From CATQHS01 sp963422655 (GTDB lineage: Bacteria; Actinomycetota; Acidimicrobiia; Acidimicrobiales; Aldehydirespiratoraceae), in assembly GCA_963422655.1 (NCBI GenBank), contig OY730440.1, positions 372,001 to 436,000 on the forward strand: DNA of 64,000 bases, in the 5' to 3' direction. The notes under the pieces are model-generated. The model had not been told where the DNA came from. It was given only the letters and a program-made list of their open reading frames with translations, and made no database searches. Position 1 is the stretch's first letter; each line of letters begins with the position of its first letter. Both the position numbers and the translations under genes were made by a program. This document shows, one piece after another, positions 35,019 through 43,549 of this stretch.

Positions 35019-36248
35019 TCATGCCACTCCCAGCAACACCATGGTCAGGATCAGGGTGAAGACACCGGCGAAATCGAGAGACGACATGACCATGGGAATG
35101 CCGTAGGTGTCAGGATCGAGCCCGAACCGTACCGCGGCCAGGGTTCCGTAGTAAGCCACCGCCACCACCACCACGGTGGCCATGAAACCCCCTGCCACTG
35201 CCACCCCGACCAGTTCCACGAGGCCGGGACTGACCCAGCCGGTGATACCGGCACCAGCTTCGGCCATGAGACCGAGCACTGCGAACACCGGGACGGACAG
35301 CGCGAAGATCATGGCCACGTCGCCCCGAGACGGGCCGGGGGGCAATGGTGCCGGCCGGACCAGGCCCAGATGGAACTTGGTGGACAAACGACTCGACAGC
35401 ACACCGCCCAGGGCACCGGCCGTGCTCAAGTACCCGGGCAACAGCACCAACAACACGGGAAAAGCGAGAAAGGTGTCGAGTCTTTTCTCCACGGTGATGC
35501 CGGCGCCGAGATCGACCAAGCCGGCCAACGCCAGAACGGGGACAGACTCCCGAACGATGCTGCCGAAGGCAGCCAGCCGGGTTCGCACCGCCCACAACCC
35601 GGCCAGCACCGACAACACCACCATGGCCCAGGCCAGGGCGGGGGTCACCACCGGCAGGCTCACCAGCCCAGCCACCATAACTACCGTCGGCAGGGTCACC
35701 ATGTCGGCCGTGGCCGAGACCAGGGGTACGGCCACATTGTCGAGGTCGAGTCCGAAGCGGACTGCGCCGGCGGTCACGGCCAGGGTGATCACCAGCACCA
35801 CCAGCGAGGCCAGCAGACCCCCCACGGTGCTGACGACAACGAAATCAGCCATCGACATCGTCGGTGAGATGTCGAAGACCATGACCATACCTTTGGCCAG
35901 CACGGCCAGCACGACGCCCAGTATCAGGCTCAGTGCAATCGACGCCGCCGTGTTCTGGCCCACGACCGAGTCGAGCCGGGCCGTCAACCGGAAGGTGCCG
36001 GTGTGGATCGAGGTGCCGAGACGGCTGCCGAGAGCCCCGAAGATGTTGCCTCTCACCGCGATGGCGGCCGGGACCAGCAGCAGCAGGCCGGGCAGGTCTT
36101 TGAGGGTGTCGGCGGTTCCGGCCAGGATCATACCGGCCCCGATGCTGGCCAGGGCCGCCAGTAACAGAGCGACGAATGCGGCCCGGTACGCAGCCGGATC
36201 GCCGCCCAGCAACAACTTCGCGGACACCCGGCGGCGCCGATCGGCCAT
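35019..36248 (-). CDS. SLC41/MgtE-like divalent cation transporter, duplicated membrane domain
   Basis: A 409-residue membrane protein with two tandem MgtE-type domains. LLLVPAAIAVRGNIFGALGSRLGT in the first half corresponds to LLVLLPGYLSTAGALGGVLSSRLST in the second, and FGLDLDNVAVPLVSATADMVTLP to FGLDPDTYGIPMVMSSLDFAG. This internal duplication is the eukaryotic SLC41 layout. Bacterial MgtE normally has one domain plus cytosolic N and CBS domains, which are missing here. The downstream PhoU/TrkA_C protein may supply the regulatory part. Likely transports Mg2+. Confidence 0.85.
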   Translation of the reverse strand: MADRRRRVSAKLLLGGDPAAYRAAFVALLLAALASIGAGMILAGTADTLKDLPGLLLLVPAAIAVRGNIFGALGSRLGTSIHTGTFRLTARLDSVVGQNTAASIALSLILGVVLAVLAKGMVMVFDISPTMSMADFVVVSTVGGLLASLVVLVITLAVTAGAVRFGLDLDNVAVPLVSATADMVTLPTVVMVAGLVSLPVVTPALAWAMVVLSVLAGLWAVRTRLAAFGSIVRESVPVLALAGLVDLGAGITVEKRLDTFLAFPVLLVLLPGYLSTAGALGGVLSSRLSTKFHLGLVRPAPLPPGPSRGDVAMIFALSVPVFAVLGLMAEAGAGITGWVSPGLVELVGVAVAGGFMATVVVVAVAYYGTLAAVRFGLDPDTYGIPMVMSSLDFAGVFTLILTMVLLGVA

Positions 36249-36285
36249 CCTGTTAGTGTGCAGGCTGGGAAGGGTCTCAGTCGGG

Positions 36286-36579
36286 ATGCTCGGTTACGGG
36301 TCGGCTACCGTGTCATGCAACCCCACCACCGGTCTGGGAGTGTGGAATCCGGTCACCGGCGTCGACGAGGCTCTGTCGGCTGACTGCCCCGGAGCCGCAG
36401 CCCGCCTGACCGAATCGCCACCCGGCGACCGGGAGGAATCCGAGTGGCTGGGGTGGCCCTCAACCGCCTGGGTCGAACCCGCGGCCCGGCGCCTCCGACG
36501 CCGCAGCCGAGCTCGAGAGATCTACGATCTGTTGATCGGATCGCCCGACGCCGAACCCGAGGACAGCCATGGCCTATGA
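36286..36579 (+). CDS. Small hypothetical protein (97 aa)
   Basis: A plus-strand frame with good codon third-position bias: a Gly/Thr/Asn-rich start, then GWPSTAWVEPAARRLRRRSRAREIYDLLIG and an acidic end. It overlaps the following small membrane-protein gene by 11 bases. No family recognised. The ATG at 36286 has GTCGGG just upstream, a weak ribosome site. Confidence 0.5.
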   Translation: MLGYGSATVSCNPTTGLGVWNPVTGVDEALSADCPGAAARLTESPPGDREESEWLGWPSTAWVEPAARRLRRRSRAREIYDLLIGSPDAEPEDSHGL

Positions 36580-36805
36580 CCCCCAGCGCGACCACCGCAG
36601 AAAGCGGCCCGACACCGGTGATCCGATCCCGGTAGACGCATTGCCGAATGCAGCGAAACCCGACCCGGCACCACCGGTGAGTGTCACCCCCGACCCAGCC
36701 GATCCTTGGAGCGACCGGCAGATCTTGCGGGCGATCCTGTCATCGTTGATCGCCGCCCTGACCGCAATGGCGGTGGGGTGGTGGCTGTGGCGCCGGCGCC
36801 TGTAA
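36569..36805 (+). CDS. Small tail-anchored membrane protein (78 aa)
   Basis: A polar, Pro/Asp-rich N-terminal 50 residues, then one helix (ILRAILSSLIAALTAMAVGWWLW) and a terminal RRRL, as in tail-anchored proteins. It overlaps the preceding small gene and ends 11 bp before the convergent RecB-like gene. Function unknown. Confidence 0.6.
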   Translation: MAYDPQRDHRRKRPDTGDPIPVDALPNAAKPDPAPPVSVTPDPADPWSDRQILRAILSSLIAALTAMAVGWWLWRRRL

Positions 36806-36816
36806 CCGGACTCGGC

Positions 36817-37737
36817 TCAACTCGCCATCTTCAGAAGCGACCGTTCCTGGGCTTGTCTGGTGGCGGTCCGACGTTTGATCTCGGCCGTGCCCTCGGGGCA
36901 GCGATCGGCATAGGGGCACCAGTTGCAGAGAGGACCAGTGCGAGGAGCGAAGGAATCAGTGGCGCAGGCTTCACCGATGGCGACCCAGGTCGACGCCAGC
37001 GCCTCGACCGTGACCTCGAGCACTTCGTCGGTTACGGCCACATCGATGATCCGCTGACCCAGATACAGCAACCGAGCTCGCACCGGCCGCTGGCCAGTGG
37101 CTCCGGCCACAGCCGCGGCGTAGAGCACGACCTGGTCGAGACGGCCCTTGGCGTAGCGAGGGGAGGGGGCCCGGCCCGACTTGTAGTCGGTGACCACCAT
37201 CCCGTCGGGTGCGATGTCGAGTCGGTCCACGACGCCACGGAACGGCACCCCGGCCAGAGTTGCCTCCACCTTGTGTTCGGTGGCGGCCACTTCTACCGAA
37301 ACCGGATCTTCCAGCGCCCACAACCCTTCGATGGCGGTCCATGCCTTCCAGCGGAAGTCTCGGCTCTGAGCCTCGTCGAGCTCGAGGGCGGCGTAGTCGT
37401 CGTCGCGCGCGAAACCGGCCCACAGTTCCCGGGCCAGGACCCGGGCTCGGGACGGCGTACGGCGAGCCGGTTCTTCTCCGAGCAGCGACTCCAACACCAG
37501 ATGAGCGAAACTCCCGACCAAGGCCTGGATTCCTGGCGGGTCGGGAAAGCGCTCGACATAGCGGAAGCGCCACCGGCGCGGGCACTGCTCGAACATCGAT
37601 GCCCCCGATGGCGACAAACGCGGCGGCGGCGCGGGCCAGCCGTCGGGCCCCACCACTCTCACGTTCACTCCGTCGACGAGGTCACCCGGGGCGATGTCGC
37701 TTTCGGCAAGGTCACTGGATGCGAGAGCAAACTTCAT
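36817..37737 (-). CDS. RecB-like PD-(D/E)XK nuclease with Fe-S cluster motif
   Basis: A 306-residue exonuclease-like protein related to the RecB C-terminal domain and Cas4. LSPSGASMFEQCPRRWRFRYV has the first cluster cysteine; GVVDRLDIAPDGMVVTDYKSG holds the nuclease Asp and the D-Y-K catalytic triad; LDQVVLYA is motif QxxxY-like; LCNWCPYADRCPEG gives three more cysteines for a 4Fe-4S staple. Stand-alone forms are common in Actinobacteria and presumably process DNA ends. The start at 37737 has a TAGAACT stretch close upstream. Confidence 0.88.
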   Translation of the reverse strand: MKFALASSDLAESDIAPGDLVDGVNVRVVGPDGWPAPPPRLSPSGASMFEQCPRRWRFRYVERFPDPPGIQALVGSFAHLVLESLLGEEPARRTPSRARVLARELWAGFARDDDYAALELDEAQSRDFRWKAWTAIEGLWALEDPVSVEVAATEHKVEATLAGVPFRGVVDRLDIAPDGMVVTDYKSGRAPSPRYAKGRLDQVVLYAAAVAGATGQRPVRARLLYLGQRIIDVAVTDEVLEVTVEALASTWVAIGEACATDSFAPRTGPLCNWCPYADRCPEGTAEIKRRTATRQAQERSLLKMAS

Positions 37738-37793
37738 GTATGTAGTTCTACACCACGGGTGTGACGGCTTGCACGACTGAGCCGTCGATCCTC

Positions 37794-39845
37794 TCAGATA
37801 TCGAGGGCAGCAGGGTCGATCACGGCGGAATTCTTCATGAGGTAGTCACGGCGCCGGACCACATCGCTGCCCATGAGGGTCTTGAACATGGTCTCTGCCT
37901 CGGCGGCGTCGGAGATGGTCAGCTTACGCAGGGTTCGGGTGGTGGGATCGAGGGCGCAATGGCGAAGTTCATCGACGTTCATCTCCCCCAGTCCCTTGAA
38001 TCGCTGCCAGGTGATGGCATCGCGTTTTCTGTTGCCGACACAGAGCCGGTCGGTGATCCGGTCCCGTTCGTCGTCGGAGTAGGCCCGATAGGCCTGCTGA
38101 CCCACCCGGGTCGTGTAAAGGGGAGGTTGAGCGGCAAACACCCGCTCAGACTCGAGCATCCCCGGCATGTAACGGTGGATGAGGGTCAACAGCAGGCAAC
38201 GGATGTGGCTGCCGTCCACGTCGGCGTCACACAAGATGACGATGCGACCGTAACGGATGGCCTCGATGTCGAAGGCCTTGCCGGCGCCCGCACCCATGGC
38301 CGCGAACAGGGCTCGGGCCTCGGCGTTGTCGAGCACCTGTCTGGGGCCGGCCTTGGCCGCGTTCACGATCTTGCCTCTCAACGGCAAAATGGCCATGAAC
38401 TCACTGTCACGGCCCCGCTTGGCCGGCCCCGCGGCCGAATCACCCTCCACTAGGACCAACTCGGCGTCGTGGCCGTGGACCCGGCAGTCCGACAGCTTGT
38501 CGGGCATACCGTTGGAGCCGATGCTGGCTGCCTTGCGCTTGGCCTCCAGAATCTGGCGGGAAGCCATCCGGTTCACCACGGCCCTGGCCAACTTGTCGGC
38601 GATGGATTTCACGTGGCTACGAGGACCACCCCCCGGTTCAAACCATTCCCGGAGCTGTTCGTAAGTGATCCTGGCCACGATGCCCTCGACCGCGGGGGTG
38701 CCCAACTCCTGTTTGGTCTGACCCCGGAACTGCGGTTCGGCAAAGGTCACCTTGACCGCGGCCACCAAGCCCTCCCGGACGTCGTCCTTGACCGCCTTGT
38801 GCTGGTTGTCGCGGGCCAAGCGGGCCAGCTTGCGATTGTCCTTCAACAACACGTTGTTCACCACCCGGGTCAGCGCCCTGTCGAACCCGCTCAGATGGGT
38901 GCCGCCATGAGGGGTCGGGATCGTGTTAACGTACGAGACCACGGTGGCGTCGTACCGGTCGGTCCACCGCAGGGCGATATCCACCGCACAGGTCCGCTCG
39001 ACCGTGGTCATCTTGCCTTCGACGGGCACCTTCTCCGTAAACGTGTCGATCCCGTTACCGGTGATGATCTCGCTCACGCTTTCTCCGTCGGACAGGTGAT
39101 CGACCAGATCGGCCAGACCCCCCCGGCTCACGAACTCGTAGGGCTCCACCGACGCCCCCGACCGCCGGTCGGTCACCCTCGCCCGCATTCCCGGAACCAG
39201 GAAACAGGCAATGGTCACCCGGTCACGGATTTCTCCGAAGTCGACTTGGGCTCCGGTATCGAAGATCTCGGAGTCGGGCCAGAATCGAACCCTCGTACCC
39301 GTCTTCGCCTTCGACACCCGTTTGGTCTTGCGCAGTTGGTGGTCGGGTTCGAAGCGCGCCGCCTCGAAGTGGCCCGCCACCCGGTTCAGGAACGAGAGCT
39401 TATGGGTGGCGCCGTCGCGGTCGACCTCCACCGCCAGTCTGGTGGACAGGGCGTTGACCACCGACGCCCCCACGCCGTGCAGACCACCCGACGCGACGTA
39501 GGCCCCATTGCCGAACTTGCCGCCGGCATGAAGCTCGGTGAACACCACCTCCAGCGCCGACACCTTCCGCTCGGCATGGCGGTCGATGGGAATGCCCCGA
39601 CCGTCGTCGGCCACTTCCACCGACCCGTCCCTGTGCAAGGTCACCGCGATCTTGCGGGCGAACCCGCCCGAGGCCTCGTCCACAGCGTTGTCGATCAGTT
39701 CCCAAACCAGGTGCATGAGACCATCAGAACCGGTCCCGCCGATGTACATGCCCGGCCGTTTCCGTACCGCCTCCAGATCTTCCAGGGTCTCGATGGCGTC
39801 GGCTTCATAAGCAGAAGCGCCGTGCATTGCCGAGGTTGCCGTCAC
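37794..39845 (-). CDS. parE: DNA topoisomerase IV subunit B (GyrB/ParE family)
   Basis: A 683-residue ATPase subunit of a type IIA topoisomerase. GHKL ATPase: ELIDNAVDEA, DDGRGIPIDRH, GLHGVGASVVNALS. Transducer: QTKQELGTPAVEG. TOPRIM: VEGDSAAGPAKRGRD and CDADVDGSHI; the end FKGLGEMN is the usual C-terminal block. The GTG start overlaps the parC stop (GTGA), with A before B, unlike the normal gyrB-gyrA order. Assigned as topoisomerase IV mainly because the A subunit lacks the gyrase box. Confidence 0.9.
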   Translation of the reverse strand: MTATSAMHGASAYEADAIETLEDLEAVRKRPGMYIGGTGSDGLMHLVWELIDNAVDEASGGFARKIAVTLHRDGSVEVADDGRGIPIDRHAERKVSALEVVFTELHAGGKFGNGAYVASGGLHGVGASVVNALSTRLAVEVDRDGATHKLSFLNRVAGHFEAARFEPDHQLRKTKRVSKAKTGTRVRFWPDSEIFDTGAQVDFGEIRDRVTIACFLVPGMRARVTDRRSGASVEPYEFVSRGGLADLVDHLSDGESVSEIITGNGIDTFTEKVPVEGKMTTVERTCAVDIALRWTDRYDATVVSYVNTIPTPHGGTHLSGFDRALTRVVNNVLLKDNRKLARLARDNQHKAVKDDVREGLVAAVKVTFAEPQFRGQTKQELGTPAVEGIVARITYEQLREWFEPGGGPRSHVKSIADKLARAVVNRMASRQILEAKRKAASIGSNGMPDKLSDCRVHGHDAELVLVEGDSAAGPAKRGRDSEFMAILPLRGKIVNAAKAGPRQVLDNAEARALFAAMGAGAGKAFDIEAIRYGRIVILCDADVDGSHIRCLLLTLIHRYMPGMLESERVFAAQPPLYTTRVGQQAYRAYSDDERDRITDRLCVGNRKRDAITWQRFKGLGEMNVDELRHCALDPTTRTLRKLTISDAAEAETMFKTLMGSDVVRRRDYLMKNSAVIDPAALDI

Positions 39846-42247
39846 CGCCGCCTCGGAGCCAGCACCTGTATCTGGCGCTCGGTACGTGACGGTGCCAGGC
39901 CCCGCCTGGTCGCTTCGATGCTTACCGGAACCGGACGGGGATCGAGCTTGCGGGGATCGTCATCGGTGGTCATCTGAGCCCACAGGCCGGCAAGGTCGTC
40001 GATGACGACAACCGCGGTCACGAGCTCACCGTCGCCCAGCCGGGCTATCCGTACTCCCTGGGTGCGTCGACCCCGAACCGGCAGCTCCCCCAGTGCCGTG
40101 GCCTTGATGCCCGCAGCGCTGGTGACGGTGACCACGACCCCGTCACCGGTGGCCGGACCGGCGCCCACCACCATCGTGTCCGGCTTCAGCTTCAGGCCGG
40201 CCACGCCGAACGCCCCTCGGCCCCGGACCGGGATGGCTGCGGCCGGGACGCGCAGGGTAAAGGAGTTGGAGGCCACGACCGCCACGTCGGCATCGTCGAG
40301 GGCCATGAACGCAGCCACCACCTCGTCGTCGCCCTTCAGCGAGATCACGGGGCGGCCCGACCCGGTGGCCAGCACCTCTGCCGCCTCCAGTCGCTTCACA
40401 GCGCCGCTGGAGGTCACCACAACCAGTTTCTCCTCGCCCGTACCGCACAGGGCGAGCACCCGTTCACCCTTGTTCGTGCACAGCAAGCGAGCGGCGCTGG
40501 TTCCTCCGGCTCTGGTCGAACCGCCCGGTACCTCGGCCCCGGGCAGGATCAGCACCCGGCCCTGATTGGTGACCGCCGCCACCGGGACCGATCTCGGTGA
40601 CACCAGGCGAGCACGGACCAGATCGTGCGGGCCCGGTGCGGTGCGCCGCGCTTCGTGCGCAGGCGCCCAACCCATTCGCCCGCTGGTCGACAAGATGATC
40701 ACGCCCGGTTCGTCGCCGGTCGCGGCCGGAGGCTCGTAGGCTCCGATCTCGGCCGCGGGCACGATCTGCGAGCGTCGTTCGGTGCCGTGGGCGGCGACCA
40801 CATCGTTCAGCTCGGCCAGCACCATCCGACGGCGCCTCGGTTCACTGGCCAGGATCTTTTCGTAGCCGACGATGTCGGTTCGCAAACGATCGGCCTCGTC
40901 ACCGAGTCGGTGCCGTTCCAGCGCGGTGAGGCGCCGCAGCGCCATGTCCAGGATGTGGGTGGACTGAACCTCGCTCAACGAGAATCGCTCGGTCAGGCGG
41001 GCCTTGGCTTCCGAAGGCTGCTCGGAGCTGCGTATTATGGCCACCACCTCGTCGATGGCATCGACGGCAACGAGGAGCCCTTCGACTATGTGGAGCCGCT
41101 CGGACGCCCGGTCGAGGCGGTGGGAAGTGCGGCGGACGACGACTTCGAGCCGGTGATCGATGTAATGGCGGCACAGTTGGTACAGGCCCACCGTGGTGGG
41201 CACGCCGCCGACCAGCACCACGTTGTTGATGCCGAAGGTATCTTCCAGCGGGGTGAGCCGGTACAGCTCAGCCAGAACCCCCCCTGGGTCGGCCTCCGCC
41301 TTCACGTCGATCTGGATCCGCAGGCCGTCCCGATCGCTGAGGTCGGCCACCGAAGCCACGCCGACCAGCTTCCCGGCGTTGACCACTTCTTTGATCCTGG
41401 CGATCACCCGCTCGACCCCGACCGAGTAGGGCAACTCGGTCACCATGATGGCCCTGCGGATGCGGGTGACCTGCTCGATGTGGGCCCGGGCTCGGATCCG
41501 TACCGAACCGCGCCCGGTTTCGTAGGCCTCGGCCAAGCCGTCGTCCACGATTATGCCCCCGGTGGGAAAGTCGGGGCCGCCCACTGCCTTCATGAGCTCG
41601 TCGATGGACGGTTTCGGACGCCGCTTGGTCATCACCAACTCGATGGCGGCAGCCACCTCGGCCAGGTTGTGGGGGGCCATGTTGGTAGCCATCCCCACCG
41701 CAATACCCGAAGTGCCGTTGACCAGCAGGTTGGGCAGCACGGCCGGCAGCACCACCGGCTCGGTTCCCTCTCCGTCGTAGGTGGGGCGAAAATCCACCGT
41801 GTCCTCGTCGAGCTCGGCCACCATCGCCATCGCCGCCTCGCTCAACCGGCACTCGGTGTAGCGGGCCGCCGCCGGCGGGTCGTCCAGACTTCCGAAGTTG
41901 CCCTGGGGATCGACCAGCGGAACTCTTCGGGAGAAGTCCTGGCCCATTCGCACCAGCGTGTCGTAGATGGCGGCGTCGCCATGGGGGTGATAACGGCCCA
42001 TGGTGTCGCCCACGATGCGAGCCGACTTGCGATATGCCGTCTGAGGCCGGACCCCCATCTGCAGCATCGACCACAGGATGCGGCGCTGAACCGGCTTGAG
42101 GCCGTCGCGGATGTCAGGGATGGCCCGGGCGGTGATGACCGACATCGAGTAGGCCAGAAACGACTCGCTCATCTCTACCGCTACCGGCACGGAGACGATT
42201 TCACGAGCGATCCTGGACTCGTAGCCGATCATCTGTTGTTCGTGCAC
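39842..42247 (-). CDS. parC: DNA topoisomerase IV subunit A (GyrA/ParC family)
   Basis: An 801-residue DNA-cleaving subunit. SYSMSVITARAIPDIRDGLKPVQRRIL-like N-terminus, catalytic tyrosine in AARYTECRLSEAAMAM, and the tower/coiled-coil region lead to a C-terminal beta-pinwheel with repeated VRGRGAFGV/VRGRRTQGV blades. No canonical QRRGGKG gyrase box was found, so decatenation rather than supercoiling is expected. The quinolone-resistance region reads HPHGDAAIYDTLVRM, with Ala where E. coli GyrA has Ser83, as in mycobacteria. Overlaps parE downstream. Confidence 0.9.
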   Translation of the reverse strand: MHEQQMIGYESRIAREIVSVPVAVEMSESFLAYSMSVITARAIPDIRDGLKPVQRRILWSMLQMGVRPQTAYRKSARIVGDTMGRYHPHGDAAIYDTLVRMGQDFSRRVPLVDPQGNFGSLDDPPAAARYTECRLSEAAMAMVAELDEDTVDFRPTYDGEGTEPVVLPAVLPNLLVNGTSGIAVGMATNMAPHNLAEVAAAIELVMTKRRPKPSIDELMKAVGGPDFPTGGIIVDDGLAEAYETGRGSVRIRARAHIEQVTRIRRAIMVTELPYSVGVERVIARIKEVVNAGKLVGVASVADLSDRDGLRIQIDVKAEADPGGVLAELYRLTPLEDTFGINNVVLVGGVPTTVGLYQLCRHYIDHRLEVVVRRTSHRLDRASERLHIVEGLLVAVDAIDEVVAIIRSSEQPSEAKARLTERFSLSEVQSTHILDMALRRLTALERHRLGDEADRLRTDIVGYEKILASEPRRRRMVLAELNDVVAAHGTERRSQIVPAAEIGAYEPPAATGDEPGVIILSTSGRMGWAPAHEARRTAPGPHDLVRARLVSPRSVPVAAVTNQGRVLILPGAEVPGGSTRAGGTSAARLLCTNKGERVLALCGTGEEKLVVVTSSGAVKRLEAAEVLATGSGRPVISLKGDDEVVAAFMALDDADVAVVASNSFTLRVPAAAIPVRGRGAFGVAGLKLKPDTMVVGAGPATGDGVVVTVTSAAGIKATALGELPVRGRRTQGVRIARLGDGELVTAVVVIDDLAGLWAQMTTDDDPRKLDPRPVPVSIEATRRGLAPSRTERQIQVLAPRRR

Positions 42248-42293
42248 CGCTTCGACGGTAGCGGTATCGGCCCCCGGTTGGGGAGACCCGAGC

Positions 42294-43460
42294 TCAGTCG
42301 ACGAACCGGCGGTGGTAGACGGCCCGCACGGCCAAGGCGGCCCGCAGTTCTTCGGTCATGTCCTCGGCGAACTCGGTGCGGTAATTGGCGTCGGTCACCA
42401 TCGAGACGGTGAACTGCAGCCCCGACAGCAAGCCGATGAAGCCGGCCACCAGCAACAGTTGGCGGCTGAACACCACCTGCTCACCCCAAAGGGAGAACCG
42501 CGCCACCCAGTCGGTCGACGTGGTGAGCTCGGAGACCGTCGTCCACTGCAGGATCGTCTCCTCACGTACCGTCACCAGTCCGAACACCAAGTAGAAGGCC
42601 GCCACGATCACCGCTACCAGCGCGATCTGGGTCCCCTGCGCTACGAACAGCAGGAGTGCAACGTTGAGACGCTCCCACCGGCTCGGGGCCCGATGGTCGG
42701 GGGGTCGGTCGTCGTCGCCGGGTACCAAGTCGGCTACGGGCGTGCCGTCGCAATGGAACCGTATGTCGCTCCACGTGGTGAAACGAGCCAAATCCACAGC
42801 CAGCCGGCGCACCGACAGCAACACGAACAGCGACCCGACCAGCACCAGCCCCGCTGCGGTCAAGCCGTAGTAGGCAAGAGTGAAGTCATTGGCGACCTGC
42901 CACATCTCGGCGTTGAGGAAGATGAACATCGAGAACACCAACAAGATGGGCATCGACTTGACGAACAGGATGCTCACTCGACCCACTTGGCGACCGACTT
43001 GGACGATGGACCAGCGCACCATCGGGACCAGCCCCCAGTTGACGACCAGGTAGGCGCCGACGAGCAGGCCCAGGTTGACGGCTACGACAGTCAGGATGGT
43101 TTCCACCCAGCCGCTCTGGGCGCCCAGCACCACGAACACCGCCCCGAGCCCGAAGTAAGCCGCGATCTCGATCCCGCCGATCCGATCGGGGGGCTGCCAG
43201 ATCCGTCGCCCCCGGACCCGGTTGACCCCGGCCACGACCGCGGTGGCGGCGGCAGCGCCGAGCACGAAAACGCCGGCCTGGGCCCAGCCGTCCCAGCGAT
43301 CACCGAAAACAAGGAAGAATTCTACGAACAACACGAAGCCCAAGAAGGGCACGGCCCGGGTGAGAACGTCCCCGGTGAGCGAGTATTCGTGGATCAACAG
43401 AGGCAGGCCGCGCCGGATGAACCAGCGTTCGCATCTGTCCCGGTCGGTGCGGATTGCCAT
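42294..43460 (-). CDS. Multipass membrane protein of unknown function
   Basis: A 388-residue protein with about eight hydrophobic segments, a hydrophilic loop (DIRFHCDGTPVADLVPGDDDRPPD) in the middle and a soluble C-terminal helix with TEELRAALAVRAVYHRRF. No transporter signature seen. ATG 43460 opens with a charged MAIRTDRDRCERWF. It is 46 bp upstream of the topoisomerase pair and may be cotranscribed with them, and is divergent from the lipoprotein gene. I do not recognise the family. Confidence 0.75.
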   Translation of the reverse strand: MAIRTDRDRCERWFIRRGLPLLIHEYSLTGDVLTRAVPFLGFVLFVEFFLVFGDRWDGWAQAGVFVLGAAAATAVVAGVNRVRGRRIWQPPDRIGGIEIAAYFGLGAVFVVLGAQSGWVETILTVVAVNLGLLVGAYLVVNWGLVPMVRWSIVQVGRQVGRVSILFVKSMPILLVFSMFIFLNAEMWQVANDFTLAYYGLTAAGLVLVGSLFVLLSVRRLAVDLARFTTWSDIRFHCDGTPVADLVPGDDDRPPDHRAPSRWERLNVALLLFVAQGTQIALVAVIVAAFYLVFGLVTVREETILQWTTVSELTTSTDWVARFSLWGEQVVFSRQLLLVAGFIGLLSGLQFTVSMVTDANYRTEFAEDMTEELRAALAVRAVYHRRFVD

Positions 43461-43549
43461 GCCACAGTGTCTCGTACCCCGGCCCGGCCCCCACCCGGGT
43501 GAGCTTGCCGTGGCCGGTGCCGGACAACTATGGGCACTACGGTCGGTTG

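Noticed and set aside
36249..36285. M-box or ykkC-type riboswitch before the SLC41 transporter
   Set aside because: Only 37 bp separate it from the divergent small gene, too short, and no conserved riboswitch core is visible.
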